Shown here: positions 25,593 through 34,795 of the stretch, one piece after another | Position numbering within the stretch: the first letter of the stretch is position 1 | Layout of the letters: each line of letters opens with the position of its first letter | Assembly: GCA_937916845.1 (NCBI GenBank) | Contig: CALFSK010000049.1 | Location: 1-64,000, forward strand | Direction: 5' to 3' | Length of the DNA: 64,000 nucleotides | Source: an uncultured Lactobacillus sp. | Lineage (GTDB): Bacteria > Bacillota > Bacilli > Lactobacillales > Lactobacillaceae | Program-made: the position numbers and the translations under genes | Notes under the pieces: generated by a model | The model's database searches: none | Told to the model about the DNA's origin: nothing | Seen by the model: the letters and a program-made list of their open reading frames with translations, nothing else

Positions 25593-26450
25593 TTAATAAA
25601 TATTAATTAATCCCTGAGTTCCCTGGTCTCCCAGTCCCTTCACGTCGACCATGACTTCGTAAAGACGTTTTGCTTGGGCCGTTGCAACTAAGTCTAAGCC
25701 CATGGCATCCGCCTCGCTCAACGCGATTCTCAAATCTTTCAAGAAGTGGCGCGCAAAGAACCCCGGCGTGTAGTCATCCTTCAAGATTCGGGGCACGTAG
25801 TTTTCCATACTCCAGTTGTCAGCACCACCGCTAGATAAGGTCGCTAATACCTTCTGTGGGTCCAAACCAGCAGCCTTCGTGTAAAGTAACATTTCGGTTA
25901 ACCCCGTCATCGTACCAGCAATCATAATTTGATTGGCCATTTTGGCGTGTTGGCCCGTGCCAGCGGCCCCAAAATGATTGACCTTGTGCCCGATAACGTT
26001 AAACAACGGCAACATGGCTTGGTAAGTTGCCGTGTCCCCACCGACCATGATCGTTAGCGTGGCGTTCTTGGCGCCAATGTCACCACCCGATACCGGTGCA
26101 TCCAACGCGTGCATGCCGTGCGCCGTGGCGTAAGCGGCAATCTTTGCCGCCAGCTTAGGCTGACTCGTTGTCATGTCGACGACCGTCTTGCCTTTTACTA
26201 AACCGGCAAAAATCCCCGTTTCACCAAAGTAGACTTCTTCGACGTCTTTCGGAAAACCAACCATGGTAAAGACTACGTCACTTTGCTGCGCAACTTCGGC
26301 TGGCGAAGCGGCCCAAACTGCCCCTTGTGCCACCAAGTTGTCGGTCTTACGCTTGGTTCGGTTATAAACGACCAACTGATGGCCCGCAGCCATCAAATTT
26401 TGAACCATTGCGGCGCCCATGACGCCGGTCCCAATCCAACCAATTTTCAT
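25593..26450 (-). CDS. Beta-hydroxyacid dehydrogenase (3-hydroxyisobutyrate dehydrogenase family)
   Basis: A 285-residue NAD(P)-dependent enzyme: IGWIGTGVMGAAMVQNLM at the N-terminus, the substrate motif DAPVSGGDIGAKNATL (about 118-133), and catalytic Lys in GTGQHAKMANQIM (about 165-177). Substrates in the family include 3-hydroxyisobutyrate, tartronate semialdehyde and glyoxylate or succinic semialdehyde; none can be chosen from context. The ATG at 26450 follows AAAGGG by about 9 bases. It lies 37 bases downstream of the TerC gene on the same strand, so co-transcription is possible. Confidence 0.85.
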   Translation of the reverse strand: MKIGWIGTGVMGAAMVQNLMAAGHQLVVYNRTKRKTDNLVAQGAVWAASPAEVAQQSDVVFTMVGFPKDVEEVYFGETGIFAGLVKGKTVVDMTTSQPKLAAKIAAYATAHGMHALDAPVSGGDIGAKNATLTIMVGGDTATYQAMLPLFNVIGHKVNHFGAAGTGQHAKMANQIMIAGTMTGLTEMLLYTKAAGLDPQKVLATLSSGGADNWSMENYVPRILKDDYTPGFFARHFLKDLRIALSEADAMGLDLVATAQAKRLYEVMVDVKGLGDQGTQGLINIY

Positions 26451-26487
26451 CTTTAACATCCCTTTCTAAACCACCGTTCGCGCATCT

Positions 26488-27234
26488 TCAACTGACTTGC
26501 CGCCGACGCCAAACGTGCACGACCATCGTCACGACAAATGCCACTAATACAATGCCGCCAAACGCACTGGCAGGAATTTCAATTCCAATGGCCGGAATCG
26601 ACAGGAATAATTTAATCGCAATGATGACAATTAAACAATACGCCATCGTTTCCAGCTCCGGAATCTTGCGCATTAGTCGCATGATGACCTCGGCAATGCC
26701 CCGCATGCAGGCAATCCCAATCATCCCACCAATGAGGACAATGACCGGGTTATCCGAGATAGCAAGTGACGCTAACACTGAATCAATCGAAAAAATAATG
26801 TCCATCATTTCAATTTGTAACACCACCGACCAAAAACGACTAAGACCTAAGAAGCGGCGCTGATGACGTTGCTTTTTAGGCCGCACCTCCCCTGGCTTGG
26901 GTTGTGTAAAGAAACGATAAACTAAATATAAAAGGTACCCGGCACCCAAAACTTTGATTTCCCAAAAACCAATTAGGTAGGTGCCGATGCCAATAATCAA
27001 AAAACGAAACAGATACGCGCCCCATAAACCATAGAATAATGATTTTTCACGTTCTTGCAAATTATCTAGACTCTGTGTTTGCGCTGCTAACACGACGGCA
27101 TTATCAACCGATAGTAGGCACTCAATCACAGCCAACGATAGGATAATTAACCAATCCTTGGCCGACGTGATCACGCTGCCCCAATTAGCAACACTAAAGA
27201 AGGGTTCGTATAATTGTTCCAGTAAATGTAACAC
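26488..27234 (-). CDS. TerC family integral membrane protein
   Basis: A 248-residue membrane protein with seven or so helices and conserved acidic helix residues: AVIECLLSVDNAVVLA (about 36-51) and EMMDIIFSIDSVLASLA (about 137-153), the paired motifs of TerC proteins. Relatives in Bacillus help export manganese to secreted metalloenzymes; tellurium resistance is the historical name only. The start is GTG at 27234 after AAGAGG with a 7-base spacer. Confidence 0.8.
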   Translation of the reverse strand: MLHLLEQLYEPFFSVANWGSVITSAKDWLIILSLAVIECLLSVDNAVVLAAQTQSLDNLQEREKSLFYGLWGAYLFRFLIIGIGTYLIGFWEIKVLGAGYLLYLVYRFFTQPKPGEVRPKKQRHQRRFLGLSRFWSVVLQIEMMDIIFSIDSVLASLAISDNPVIVLIGGMIGIACMRGIAEVIMRLMRKIPELETMAYCLIVIIAIKLFLSIPAIGIEIPASAFGGIVLVAFVVTMVVHVWRRRQVS

Positions 27235-27364
27235 GCAACAACCTCTTTCTGTTTGTAATAATTACTCTCTTCTAGTATACCTGTTATATTGTGACCTGAA
27301 ATAATCAAACGGGACTTTATGTAAATAATAGTCTACGAATTAAATTTAAACGAGGTGGTACTTC

Positions 27365-27727
27365 ATGGAAATTGGTCCGTTATCTGAATGGGTTGGTGCG
27401 TTAGCAGAATTGATTGCGGTGGCCGTCGCACTATTTTTGCCCTACTACACCGCACGTAAAAACCGCCGGCAACGGTTACGTCGCTACCAACACATCGTCG
27501 AACAATCCTTGAAACTTGCGGCGACCAACCAGCTAACCGAAGACTTTCGTGATTTTCAATCGTTCGTCAAAATCACGCTTCAACTAGATATGGATGATAC
27601 GGCCGTCGAAATTTTGGAGATTGGTCAGTCCCTAGTTATCACGGTCAACGGGGCGACCACCCTCGATACGGCTCAATTAAAAACCGTCGATGAGCTTCAA
27701 CAGCAATTAAGGGCAATTAAAATATAG
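27365..27727 (+). CDS. Hypothetical membrane-anchored protein, 120 aa
   Basis: One N-terminal hydrophobic helix (about 8-28) followed by a basic stop-transfer stretch (ARKNRRQRLRRYQ) and a soluble helical tail of about 80 residues. GAGGTGG precedes the ATG by about 7 bases, and a strong terminator follows, so the gene is likely real. Divergent from the TerC gene. Family not recognised. Confidence 0.65.
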   Translation: MEIGPLSEWVGALAELIAVAVALFLPYYTARKNRRQRLRRYQHIVEQSLKLAATNQLTEDFRDFQSFVKITLQLDMDDTAVEILEIGQSLVITVNGATTLDTAQLKTVDELQQQLRAIKI

Positions 27728-27745
27728 CCAATCTCAGTACAAATT

Positions 27746-27798
27746 AAACGGTGTTTAAGGAATGAATCAGCTTCATTTCTTAAACACCGTTTTGATTT
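27746..27798. terminator. Bidirectional terminator
   Basis: AAACGGTGTTTAAG/CTTAAACACCGTTT with an additional inner TGAA/TTCA pair; shared by the 120-aa gene and the acetyltransferase. Confidence 0.85.
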
Positions 27799-27810
27799 GA
27801 ATTTATTAGA

Positions 27811-28383
27811 TTAATCCTGTGCATTTGCTTCTACTAGTGTCTTAATCACCTTTGCTGGTACACCCGCAACCAACATGTTAGCGGGAACGTCGTGTGTCAC
27901 CACCGCACCGGCAGCCACCACCACGTTGTCGCCAATCGTGACCCCGGGCGTAATCGTGACTTTACCACCAATCCAAACATCATTACCAATTGTCACTGGG
28001 CTGCCCTTTGCTAGCGACGCTCGCCGTCCCTGTGCCGTTAAAGGATGGTTCACCGTATAAATATCGACGTTAGGGCCAATCATGACATTGTCGCCAATCG
28101 TGACCGGCGCAATATCCAAAACAGTCAGATTATAATTACTCAAGAAGTTATCACCTACGTGAATATTGCGCCCGTTATCACAATTGAAATTGGCCTGAAC
28201 CGAAACGTTTTGACCACATGATCCAAAAATCTCCCTGATTTTGCCATTTTGAGCTTCAGGATCACTGGCCGCAATCGCGTTAAATTCCTGGCATAACTTT
28301 GCGGCCCGGGCTTTTTGTGCGACTACCTCAGCCGCCTTAAAGTTATACCAGTCACCGGCTTCTAATTTATCTAATTCTGACAT
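27811..28383 (-). CDS. Maltose/galactoside O-acetyltransferase family protein
   Basis: A 190-residue left-handed beta-helix acetyltransferase of the LacA/Maa type. The N-terminal helical cap [18 protein letters not shown] is followed by hexapeptide repeats ([20 protein letters not shown], with catalytic His in the loop, then [19 protein letters not shown]). It transfers acetyl groups from acetyl-CoA to sugars, possibly as detoxification. AGGAGG lies 8 bases before the ATG at 28383. It follows hisC but has its own MerR-type promoter. Confidence 0.85.
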   Translation of the reverse strand: MSELDKLEAGDWYNFKAAEVVAQKARAAKLCQEFNAIAASDPEAQNGKIREIFGSCGQNVSVQANFNCDNGRNIHVGDNFLSNYNLTVLDIAPVTIGDNVMIGPNVDIYTVNHPLTAQGRRASLAKGSPVTIGNDVWIGGKVTITPGVTIGDNVVVAAGAVVTHDVPANMLVAGVPAKVIKTLVEANAQD

Positions 28384-28413
28384 ATTGAGTCCTCCTAACC
28401 ATTTTATGCTTTT

Positions 28414-28444
28414 AGCATAACAGTTAGTGTCCACTCTAAGTCAA
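28414..28444 (-). promoter_or_regulatory. MerR-type promoter with 19-bp spacer
   Basis: TTGACT (28439-28444) and TATGCT (28414-28419) on the minus strand, separated by 19 bp, with a dyad TTAGAGTG-G-ACACTAA in the spacer. Over-long spacers holding a dyad are the hallmark of promoters switched on by MerR-family activators through DNA untwisting. No MerR gene is in this window. Confidence 0.6.
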
Positions 28445-28446
28445 GC

Positions 28447-29517
28447 CTAACGTTTAAATTCCGTCATCAACCGGCGTAGTTCAGCGTTATCTTCCGCCGT
28501 CCCAATCGTCAATCGTAGCCATCCGGGGCGTAATCCCGTCCGTAATAAATACCCATTTTGGCGTAAATATTCAGCTAATTTATCAGCTTGCGGGTCCGCA
28601 AAGAAAATAAAGTTTGCGGCGGACTCGTCAAACTGGTAACCGTTAGCCTCAAAATAAGCCTGCCACCGCTTGCGTTCGACCGCGTTCTTGGCGACGGTTT
28701 TCTTCACAAAGTCTTGGTCAGCCAAAGCGGCAACCGCCGCTACCTGCGTCAACGAATTTACATTATAGGGCAACCGCACCGCCTGCATCGTTGGCGCATA
28801 TTTAGGCGCAAACACCGCGTACCCGATTCGAAAGTTCGCCAGCCCGTATGCTTTGGAGAAGGTCCGCATCACAACGACATTCTCATACTTGGCCGGTAGC
28901 TGCATCGCCGTCGTTTCTGCCGCATCCGGCACAAAGTCCAAGTAAGCTTCGTCAATTAGCACCATGGTCGTCGCAGGCACTTGGCGAATAAACGCCTCGA
29001 TTGCTGACAAAGATTCCACCGTTCCGGTCGGATTATTCGGGTTGCAGAGCCAGACCATTTTAACGGCCGGAGTCAGTGCACTCGCTAACCCGGCAAAGTC
29101 AACGTGGTCATTTGCAAGCGTCGGGACCGTTACGAGCTCGGCACCCTCAATGGCCGCGTGCAGCCCATACTCTGAAAACGTCGGCCCCGAAACGAGGACT
29201 TGGTCACCCGGTTCCAAAAATGTCCGTGACACCATCACGATCATTTCATCTAGCCCAACACTAAAAACGAGCTGGTCCGGGGCTACCCGTTCCCGTTTTG
29301 CAACGGCAGCGCGGAGTACCCGCGCTTCTGCGTCCGGATAACGATTTGCTTGGTCAAAAGACCAGTTCTTAACCGCCCGTTCAACGGCAGGTGACGTTCC
29401 GTACGGATTTTCGTTAGCCGAGAGTCGAACTAACTTTTTTACGCCCAGCTCCCGTTGTAATTCAGCGAGCGGCTTTTCCGGGACGTAAGGTTGTAATTGT
29501 CGAATGCTTGCTTTCAT
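28447..29517 (-). CDS. hisC: Histidinol-phosphate aminotransferase
   Basis: A 356-residue fold-type I PLP enzyme converting imidazole acetol phosphate to histidinol phosphate. It has SANENPYG near the N-terminus, LCNPNNPTGTV (about 155), LIDEAYLDF, and the PLP lysine in RTFSKAYGLANFRIGYAV (about 215-232). GGGGA precedes the ATG. Last gene of the his operon, 11 bases after hisE. Confidence 0.95.
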   Translation of the reverse strand: MKASIRQLQPYVPEKPLAELQRELGVKKLVRLSANENPYGTSPAVERAVKNWSFDQANRYPDAEARVLRAAVAKRERVAPDQLVFSVGLDEMIVMVSRTFLEPGDQVLVSGPTFSEYGLHAAIEGAELVTVPTLANDHVDFAGLASALTPAVKMVWLCNPNNPTGTVESLSAIEAFIRQVPATTMVLIDEAYLDFVPDAAETTAMQLPAKYENVVVMRTFSKAYGLANFRIGYAVFAPKYAPTMQAVRLPYNVNSLTQVAAVAALADQDFVKKTVAKNAVERKRWQAYFEANGYQFDESAANFIFFADPQADKLAEYLRQNGYLLRTGLRPGWLRLTIGTAEDNAELRRLMTEFKR

Positions 29518-29528
29518 ACGCGCATCCC

Positions 29529-29849
29529 CTATAAATTATTGATTTCTGGACGATCCTTGTAGTCACTCATCTTGCCTTCACGCTTAGCCAACTCCGCTTT
29601 GATTTGGTCAAAGCTGACGCCGCGTTCAACTAGCAACACGAGTACGTGATAAAACAAGTCCGCCGTTTCGTAGACCAGCTCATCATCCCCGGGATTCTTG
29701 GCCGCCACAACGACTTCGGTCGATTCTTCACCCACCTTTTTCAAAATTTTATCCAAGCCCTTAGTAAATAAGTAATCCGTATACGATCCCGCTTTAGGGT
29801 TTTGTTTCCGTTCAGCAATCATTTGATAAAGTTCTTCCATATTTTGCAT
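29529..29849 (-). CDS. hisE: Phosphoribosyl-ATP pyrophosphatase
   Basis: A 106-residue all-alpha MazG-like pyrophosphohydrolase with the metal-binding [14 protein letters not shown] and [17 protein letters not shown] helices. It hydrolyses phosphoribosyl-ATP to phosphoribosyl-AMP, the second histidine step. Separate hisE and hisI genes occur here, unlike the fused hisIE of enterobacteria. I start at MQNMEELYQ; an upstream frame extends into hisI without a ribosome site. Confidence 0.9.
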   Translation of the reverse strand: MQNMEELYQMIAERKQNPKAGSYTDYLFTKGLDKILKKVGEESTEVVVAAKNPGDDELVYETADLFYHVLVLLVERGVSFDQIKAELAKREGKMSDYKDRPEINNL

Positions 29850-29865
29850 ATTTAAGTCCCACTTT

Positions 29866-30177
29866 CTATTTAATCGTGTTAAAAAAGCAACTGCGGTGGC
29901 CCGTGTGACAAGCCGGGCCGTGCGGATGAACCGCAATTAACAAGGTGTCCTGGTCACAATCCAACTGGATGCTGACAACATCTTGTAAATTGCCACTCGT
30001 TGCACCCTTGTGCCATAGCTCTTGCCGCGACCGGGACCAAAACCACGTCTGACCCGACGCCAACGTCCGCCGGTAGCTTTCCGCGTTCATCCACGCCACC
30101 ATTAGAACGTCCTTAGTTTCTGCATCAGTGACGACGGTCGTCACTAAGCCACCACCCTTTTCAAAGTCTGGTTTCAT
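29866..30177 (-). CDS. hisI: Phosphoribosyl-AMP cyclohydrolase
   Basis: A 103-residue metal enzyme opening the purine ring in histidine step three. [11 protein letters not shown] and [18 protein letters not shown] are hallmarks, and the zinc cysteines fall in [10 protein letters not shown] and [10 protein letters not shown]. Its start overlaps the hisF stop by 4 bases. Confidence 0.9.
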   Translation of the reverse strand: MKPDFEKGGGLVTTVVTDAETKDVLMVAWMNAESYRRTLASGQTWFWSRSRQELWHKGATSGNLQDVVSIQLDCDQDTLLIAVHPHGPACHTGHRSCFFNTIK

Positions 30178-30932
30178 CGTACGACCACCCCTTGCTGTCT
30201 CAACGTCTGTTTAACGTCACCAATCGTCAGTTCACCATAGTGGAACACGGAAGCGGCGAGGGCCCCGTCAACCGGCGTATTCTTGAAAACAGAGACGAAG
30301 TCTGCGACCTGACCAGCCCCACCGGAAGCAATCACGGGGACGGGAACGGCCGCACTGATTTGCTGATATAGCCGTTCGTCAAAACCCGCCTTAGTACCGT
30401 CCCGGTCCATACTGGTGACGAGCAATTCGCCGGCACCTAAGGCCACCGCGCGTTTTGCCCAGTCGATTGCGTCAAGATCCGTTGCTTGCCGACCGCCATG
30501 CGTGTACACCCGGTACATTGGACTAGTGGCATCCCACGCCGTATCAATGGCGACGACGATGCACTGGTTGCCAAATTTACGAGCGCCCGCTTGAATCATC
30601 GCCGGGTTGGCCACGGCCGCCGAGTTGATCGCCGTTTTATCCGCGCCAGCGCGTAGCATCCTTTGCATATCCGCAACGCTACTAATGCCGCCGCCAATCG
30701 TCAGGGGCATGAAAACCTGTGCCGAGACCTTTTCGACCATGGTCGCCATCGTTTGGCGGTGTTCATTCGTCGCCGCAATGTCTAAAAAGACTAACTCATC
30801 CGCGCCCTGTTGCTGATAAGCACTAGCAATGGCGACGGGATCACCCACATCGGTCAAATGCACGAAGTTGACCCCTTTTTTGACGCGGCCATCAGCAACG
30901 TCTAAACAGGGAATAATCCGTTTTGCAATCAT
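30174..30932 (-). CDS. hisF: Imidazole glycerol phosphate synthase, cyclase subunit
   Basis: A 252-residue TIM barrel starting [20 protein letters not shown], with catalytic Asp in the first strand and in [10 protein letters not shown] (about 130). Phosphate loops GGGIS and ASGGAG are intact. It pairs with HisH and uses its ammonia to form imidazole glycerol phosphate and AICAR. Overlaps hisA by 4 bases. Confidence 0.95.
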   Translation of the reverse strand: MIAKRIIPCLDVADGRVKKGVNFVHLTDVGDPVAIASAYQQQGADELVFLDIAATNEHRQTMATMVEKVSAQVFMPLTIGGGISSVADMQRMLRAGADKTAINSAAVANPAMIQAGARKFGNQCIVVAIDTAWDATSPMYRVYTHGGRQATDLDAIDWAKRAVALGAGELLVTSMDRDGTKAGFDERLYQQISAAVPVPVIASGGAGQVADFVSVFKNTPVDGALAASVFHYGELTIGDVKQTLRQQGVVVR

Positions 30933-31645
30933 CCGTCCACCTCCGCTAACGCTGGCAACGTCACCTTACCGGCCGCCAACGCCTTGCCGATAATCACATC
31001 CTGAAACCCGCTTGCTTGTAGCAACTGGACGTCACTTAAATTACGGACGCCCCCACTCGCAATCAGATTAGCTTCGGGACACTTTTCTTTTAGCTGTAAG
31101 TACAGCCCAATATTAGGCCCTCGGAGCGTACCGTCACGTTCAACGTCCGTCACGATAAAGTGCCGGGCGCCCGCTTGAATCATGGCCCGCATGAGTTGAC
31201 TCATTTTAGTTTGGGACTGTTCAAGCCACCCATTAATGGCGACGTAGCCATCCTGACCGTCAATTCCAATGACAATCCGTTCCGCACCATACTCAGCTAA
31301 AAGCCGTTTTACTAGTGCCGGCTGGGTTAACGCCACTGAACCCAAGATCAACCGGTCAATGCCGAGTGTTAAGTAACGTTGTGCAAGTTCAAAACTCCGA
31401 ATCCCACCGCCAAGTTCCATCAGACCCGTAAAGGCCTTCCGAATGGCTGCAATCGTGGCGTAGTTTTGGGGTTGGCCATCCTTAGCGCCGTCTAAATCAA
31501 CTACGTGTAACTGTTGAATCCCCGCGGCGTTAACGGCACGCGCCTGCGCAACGGGATCGGCGTTGACGACCGTGGTCTGATCAAAGTCACCCTGATAAAG
31601 GCGTACACTCTGACCGGCTTTTAAATCAATTGCTGGAAAAATCAT
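30929..31645 (-). CDS. hisA: ProFAR isomerase
   Basis: A 238-residue TIM barrel starting [20 protein letters not shown], with phosphate-loop GGGIRS and catalytic Asp in VDLDGAKDG and [16 protein letters not shown]. It catalyses the Amadori isomerisation of ProFAR. A GTG two codons upstream is an alternative start with a reasonable ribosome site. Its start lies inside the end of hisH (20-base overlap). Confidence 0.95.
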   Translation of the reverse strand: MIFPAIDLKAGQSVRLYQGDFDQTTVVNADPVAQARAVNAAGIQQLHVVDLDGAKDGQPQNYATIAAIRKAFTGLMELGGGIRSFELAQRYLTLGIDRLILGSVALTQPALVKRLLAEYGAERIVIGIDGQDGYVAINGWLEQSQTKMSQLMRAMIQAGARHFIVTDVERDGTLRGPNIGLYLQLKEKCPEANLIASGGVRNLSDVQLLQASGFQDVIIGKALAAGKVTLPALAEVDG

Positions 31646-32252
31646 TCGCACTCACCATTTCCTTAAAAGCGGCTAACTGCGCTAAGCCCACCCGGCCGCT
31701 TTTTTCCGGGTGAAACTGCATCCCAATGACGTTACCTGCCTGTACGATACTCGGGACCGTTACCCCGTGTTCAACGGTCGCCACGATTTCATCTCCTGGG
31801 CACACCGCGTAATACGAGTGAACAAAGTAGGTAAACGCCGTATCGATACTCGCAAAGGGGCTAGTTGCTTGTCGGAGCACGTTTTGATTCCAGCCCATTT
31901 GGGGCACCTTTACTTCGGGACTCGCCGGCAGTGCGGCAACGTGACCTTGTAGTAGCCCTAACCCGGCATGTTCACCATACTCACTGCTACTTTCAAATAG
32001 CAGCTGCATGCCTAAACAGATGCCGAGCAACGGTTTGCCTTGCCGCCCGAGTTGTTGCAGCACGTCCACTAGTTGGCGGGAACGGAGCGCATCCATGGCG
32101 GCGGCGAAGGCCCCGACCCCCGGTAAAATCACGGCGTCCGCGTTTGCCAAAGTTTGCGGATCAGCCGTCAAGCACGTTGGAACATTTAAATAAGTAAACG
32201 CTTTTTGTAAATTGCGTGTATTCCCGGTGTCATAATCCACAATCGCAAACAT
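31626..32252 (-). CDS. hisH: Imidazole glycerol phosphate synthase, glutaminase subunit
   Basis: A 208-residue class I glutamine amidotransferase: YDTGNTRNLQKAF at the N-terminus, nucleophile Cys in LLGICLGMQLLFE (about 80), and His-Glu in GMQFHPEKSGRVG (about 186). It supplies ammonia to HisF. It starts at the base after the hisB stop. Confidence 0.95.
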   Translation of the reverse strand: MFAIVDYDTGNTRNLQKAFTYLNVPTCLTADPQTLANADAVILPGVGAFAAAMDALRSRQLVDVLQQLGRQGKPLLGICLGMQLLFESSSEYGEHAGLGLLQGHVAALPASPEVKVPQMGWNQNVLRQATSPFASIDTAFTYFVHSYYAVCPGDEIVATVEHGVTVPSIVQAGNVIGMQFHPEKSGRVGLAQLAAFKEMVSANDFSSN

Positions 32253-32837
32253 TTAAATCACGCCCTTAGTTGAGTTGACGCCAATAATATCGGGATTAAT
32301 GGTCACGGCATCCCGCATTGCCCGACCAAACGCCTTAAATAAGCTTTCAACTTTGTGGTGGGTATTGCGCCCGTATAAGATCCGGGCGTGCAAGTTCATC
32401 TCAGCCGCAAAGGCACACGCCTGAAAGAAATCTTCCACCGTTTCGGTATCCAAGCCGCCCAAGCGGGGATTCGTCAATTCGGCGTCAAAAACCAAGTATG
32501 ACCGGCCGCTTAAGTCAACGCTCACTTGGCCTAACGTTTCATCCATTGGGACAAATTCAGTGCCGTAGCGTTCAATGCCAGCTTTATCGCCAAGCGCCTG
32601 TTTGAAACATTCGCCCAGTACAATGCCCGTATCCTCAGTCGTGTGGTGTGGATCCACGTCCAAGTCACCGTGACACTTGACAATCAGCCCAAAGCGTCCG
32701 TGCTTCGCAAAGAGGTTCAGCATGTGGTTCAAAAACCCAATGCCCGTATCAATTTCAATGCCGCTCTGTTCATCCAAGTTCAAACTAATTTCACTTTGAG
32801 TCTCTTTAGTGCCCCGTTTAATCGTTGCTTGTCGCAT
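32253..32837 (-). CDS. hisB: Imidazoleglycerol-phosphate dehydratase
   Basis: A 194-residue monofunctional dehydratase with the manganese-binding repeats [28 protein letters not shown] and [17 protein letters not shown]. There is no N-terminal phosphatase domain, so histidinol phosphate hydrolysis needs another protein; hisJ, just upstream of the operon, fills that role. Confidence 0.95.
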   Translation of the reverse strand: MRQATIKRGTKETQSEISLNLDEQSGIEIDTGIGFLNHMLNLFAKHGRFGLIVKCHGDLDVDPHHTTEDTGIVLGECFKQALGDKAGIERYGTEFVPMDETLGQVSVDLSGRSYLVFDAELTNPRLGGLDTETVEDFFQACAFAAEMNLHARILYGRNTHHKVESLFKAFGRAMRDAVTINPDIIGVNSTKGVI

Positions 32838-32858
32838 ATCGGTTCCTCCCTTAAAAAA

Positions 32859-34145
32859 CTAGTCGTAGTAAGTATCGAAGCGGGATTCAATGGCCCGCGC
32901 GTGGCCTTCCAATCCTTCGACCCGCGCTAGTGTCGTAATCGCGGACGCTTCCCGGGCTAACGCATCCTTGGTGTACTGAATAAAGGACGTCCGCTTAACG
33001 AAGTCGTAGACCCCGAGTGGTGAAGAAAAGCGCGCCGTCCCACTCGTTGGCAAAATGTGGTTGGGACCCGCAACGTAATCGCCCAAGGGTTCCGAAGCGT
33101 ATTTGCCTAAAAAGACGGAACCCGCATTGCGAATTAAGTTCAGGTACTGCGTTGGGTCACGCAGCTGGATCTCCAAGTGTTCTGGCGCCACCGTGTTCAT
33201 TAAGTCAAACATGTCTTCGACTTGGTCGACCACCGCAATGAACCCTTTTTCATTGACCGCCTGCGTGGCGATTTCAGTTCTGGGGAGGACTTTCAGCTGA
33301 GACGTCACGTTGTCACTGACCGCCTGCGCCAACTTTTGACTATCGGTAATTAAGATTGGCCGGGCCCGACGATCATGTTCCGCTTGACTCAATAAGTCGG
33401 CCGCAAGTTGCCGGGGATCCGCACTGTCATCCGCAATAATCCCGATTTCAGAAGGTCCAGCTACCATATCGATGGCTACTTGCCCAAAGACTTGCTTCTT
33501 AGCGGTTGCCACGTAGATATTCCCCGGACCAATGATCTTATCGACCGCTGGAATGGATTCGGTACCGTACGCTAAGGCGGCAATGGCCTGAGCGCCCCCG
33601 ACTTGATAAATCGCATCGACGCCCGCTAACTTGGCGGCGGCCAAAACCGCCGGATTAATCCCGTCTTTTTGTGGTGGCGTGACCATGATTACCTGGTCAA
33701 CACCCGCAATCTTGGCTGGCAACGCACTCATCAACAGTGTGGACGGGTAAGCCGCGGTCCCACCCGGAACGTATAACCCGACCCGTTTCAGGGGTAATAG
33801 CTTTTGCCCCCGTAGCACGCCCGGTTGCTCCGCATCGATGAACCCCGTCGCCTTTTCCTTTTCGTGAAAGCTCGTAATGTTGCGCTTGGCGAGTTGTAAA
33901 GCTGCTTTGACGTCCGGCGCCAAGTTCGCATAAGCGTCATCGATAACCGCGGCGTCCAGTTTAAATTGCTTTGGCGCCACCCCATCAAACTTAGCTTCAT
34001 ATTGCCGAAGCGCCGCATCCCCGTTTTGAATCACATCGGTAATGATGTCACGAACCGTTGCTTCCACTTTTAAATCGGTCAGTTGCTGAGTCTTGGTTTG
34101 AACTAGTTTTTTTAAGTTGCTCAGATTTTCATTAATAATTTTCAT
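32859..34145 (-). CDS. hisD: Histidinol dehydrogenase
   Basis: A 428-residue zinc enzyme oxidising histidinol to histidine in two NAD-dependent steps. It has VGLYVPGGTAAYPST, AGPSEIGIIADDSADP, SQAEHDRRARPILIT (metal and catalytic His), and APEHLEIQLRDP with the catalytic Glu-His. ATGA overlap with hisG. Confidence 0.95.
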   Translation of the reverse strand: MKIINENLSNLKKLVQTKTQQLTDLKVEATVRDIITDVIQNGDAALRQYEAKFDGVAPKQFKLDAAVIDDAYANLAPDVKAALQLAKRNITSFHEKEKATGFIDAEQPGVLRGQKLLPLKRVGLYVPGGTAAYPSTLLMSALPAKIAGVDQVIMVTPPQKDGINPAVLAAAKLAGVDAIYQVGGAQAIAALAYGTESIPAVDKIIGPGNIYVATAKKQVFGQVAIDMVAGPSEIGIIADDSADPRQLAADLLSQAEHDRRARPILITDSQKLAQAVSDNVTSQLKVLPRTEIATQAVNEKGFIAVVDQVEDMFDLMNTVAPEHLEIQLRDPTQYLNLIRNAGSVFLGKYASEPLGDYVAGPNHILPTSGTARFSSPLGVYDFVKRTSFIQYTKDALAREASAITTLARVEGLEGHARAIESRFDTYYD

Positions 34146-34795
34146 TTTGAAAACTCCTTTGATGGCTGCGTAATGACGGCCGCTAATCGGTCAACCAGGT
34201 CATAAATGGCTTGCTGATGTTGTTTTAACGCTAAGCGGTTCACAACTAGCCGGGTCGAAACCGGCTGTAAATAATCGTAAATTTGAAGTTGGTTTTCTCG
34301 TAGCGTCGTGCCCGTTTCCGTAATGTCCACGATGGCATCCGCTAACCCGGTCAACGGCGCAAGCTCGACCGAACCTTCGATCTTAATGATCTCAACGTCT
34401 TGGCCCAACTGGTCGAAGTAGCGTTGCGTAATGCGGGGATACTTGGTACCGATGATTTTGCGCTGTGGCGCCCGGGGGTCAAAATCACTCGTGGATGCGA
34501 GGACAAATTGACAAACCCCGACGCCTAAATCTAACAATTCGTATTGGGTACTCTGCCGCTCCGTTAAAATATCGCTACCGACGATGCCAATGTCAGCTGC
34601 CCCCCGTTCAAGGAAGGTCGTCACGTCCGGTCCCTTTGCCAAAATAAACTCGTACGGTTGGGTTTCTGAATCGAAAATCAAACGTCGCTGTTTATTGCGT
34701 ACCAGGGAACAATCCACCCCCGCCGTTTCTAACAACGGTAAAACTTGCTGTTCAACGCGCCCCTTGGTCAGGGCAATCTTAATTCGCTCACTCAT
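34142..34795 (-). CDS. hisG: ATP phosphoribosyltransferase, short form
   Basis: A 217-residue catalytic subunit performing the first histidine step. It has IKIALTKGRVEQQ, ERGAADIGIVGSDI and the PRPP loop DAIVDITETGTTLREN. The roughly 80-residue regulatory ACT domain of long HisG is absent, which matches the presence of hisZ next to it. The ATG at 34795 follows GGAGG by 8 bases; a TTG two codons earlier is too close. Overlaps hisZ by 8 bases. Confidence 0.95.
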   Translation of the reverse strand: MSERIKIALTKGRVEQQVLPLLETAGVDCSLVRNKQRRLIFDSETQPYEFILAKGPDVTTFLERGAADIGIVGSDILTERQSTQYELLDLGVGVCQFVLASTSDFDPRAPQRKIIGTKYPRITQRYFDQLGQDVEIIKIEGSVELAPLTGLADAIVDITETGTTLRENQLQIYDYLQPVSTRLVVNRLALKQHQQAIYDLVDRLAAVITQPSKEFSK

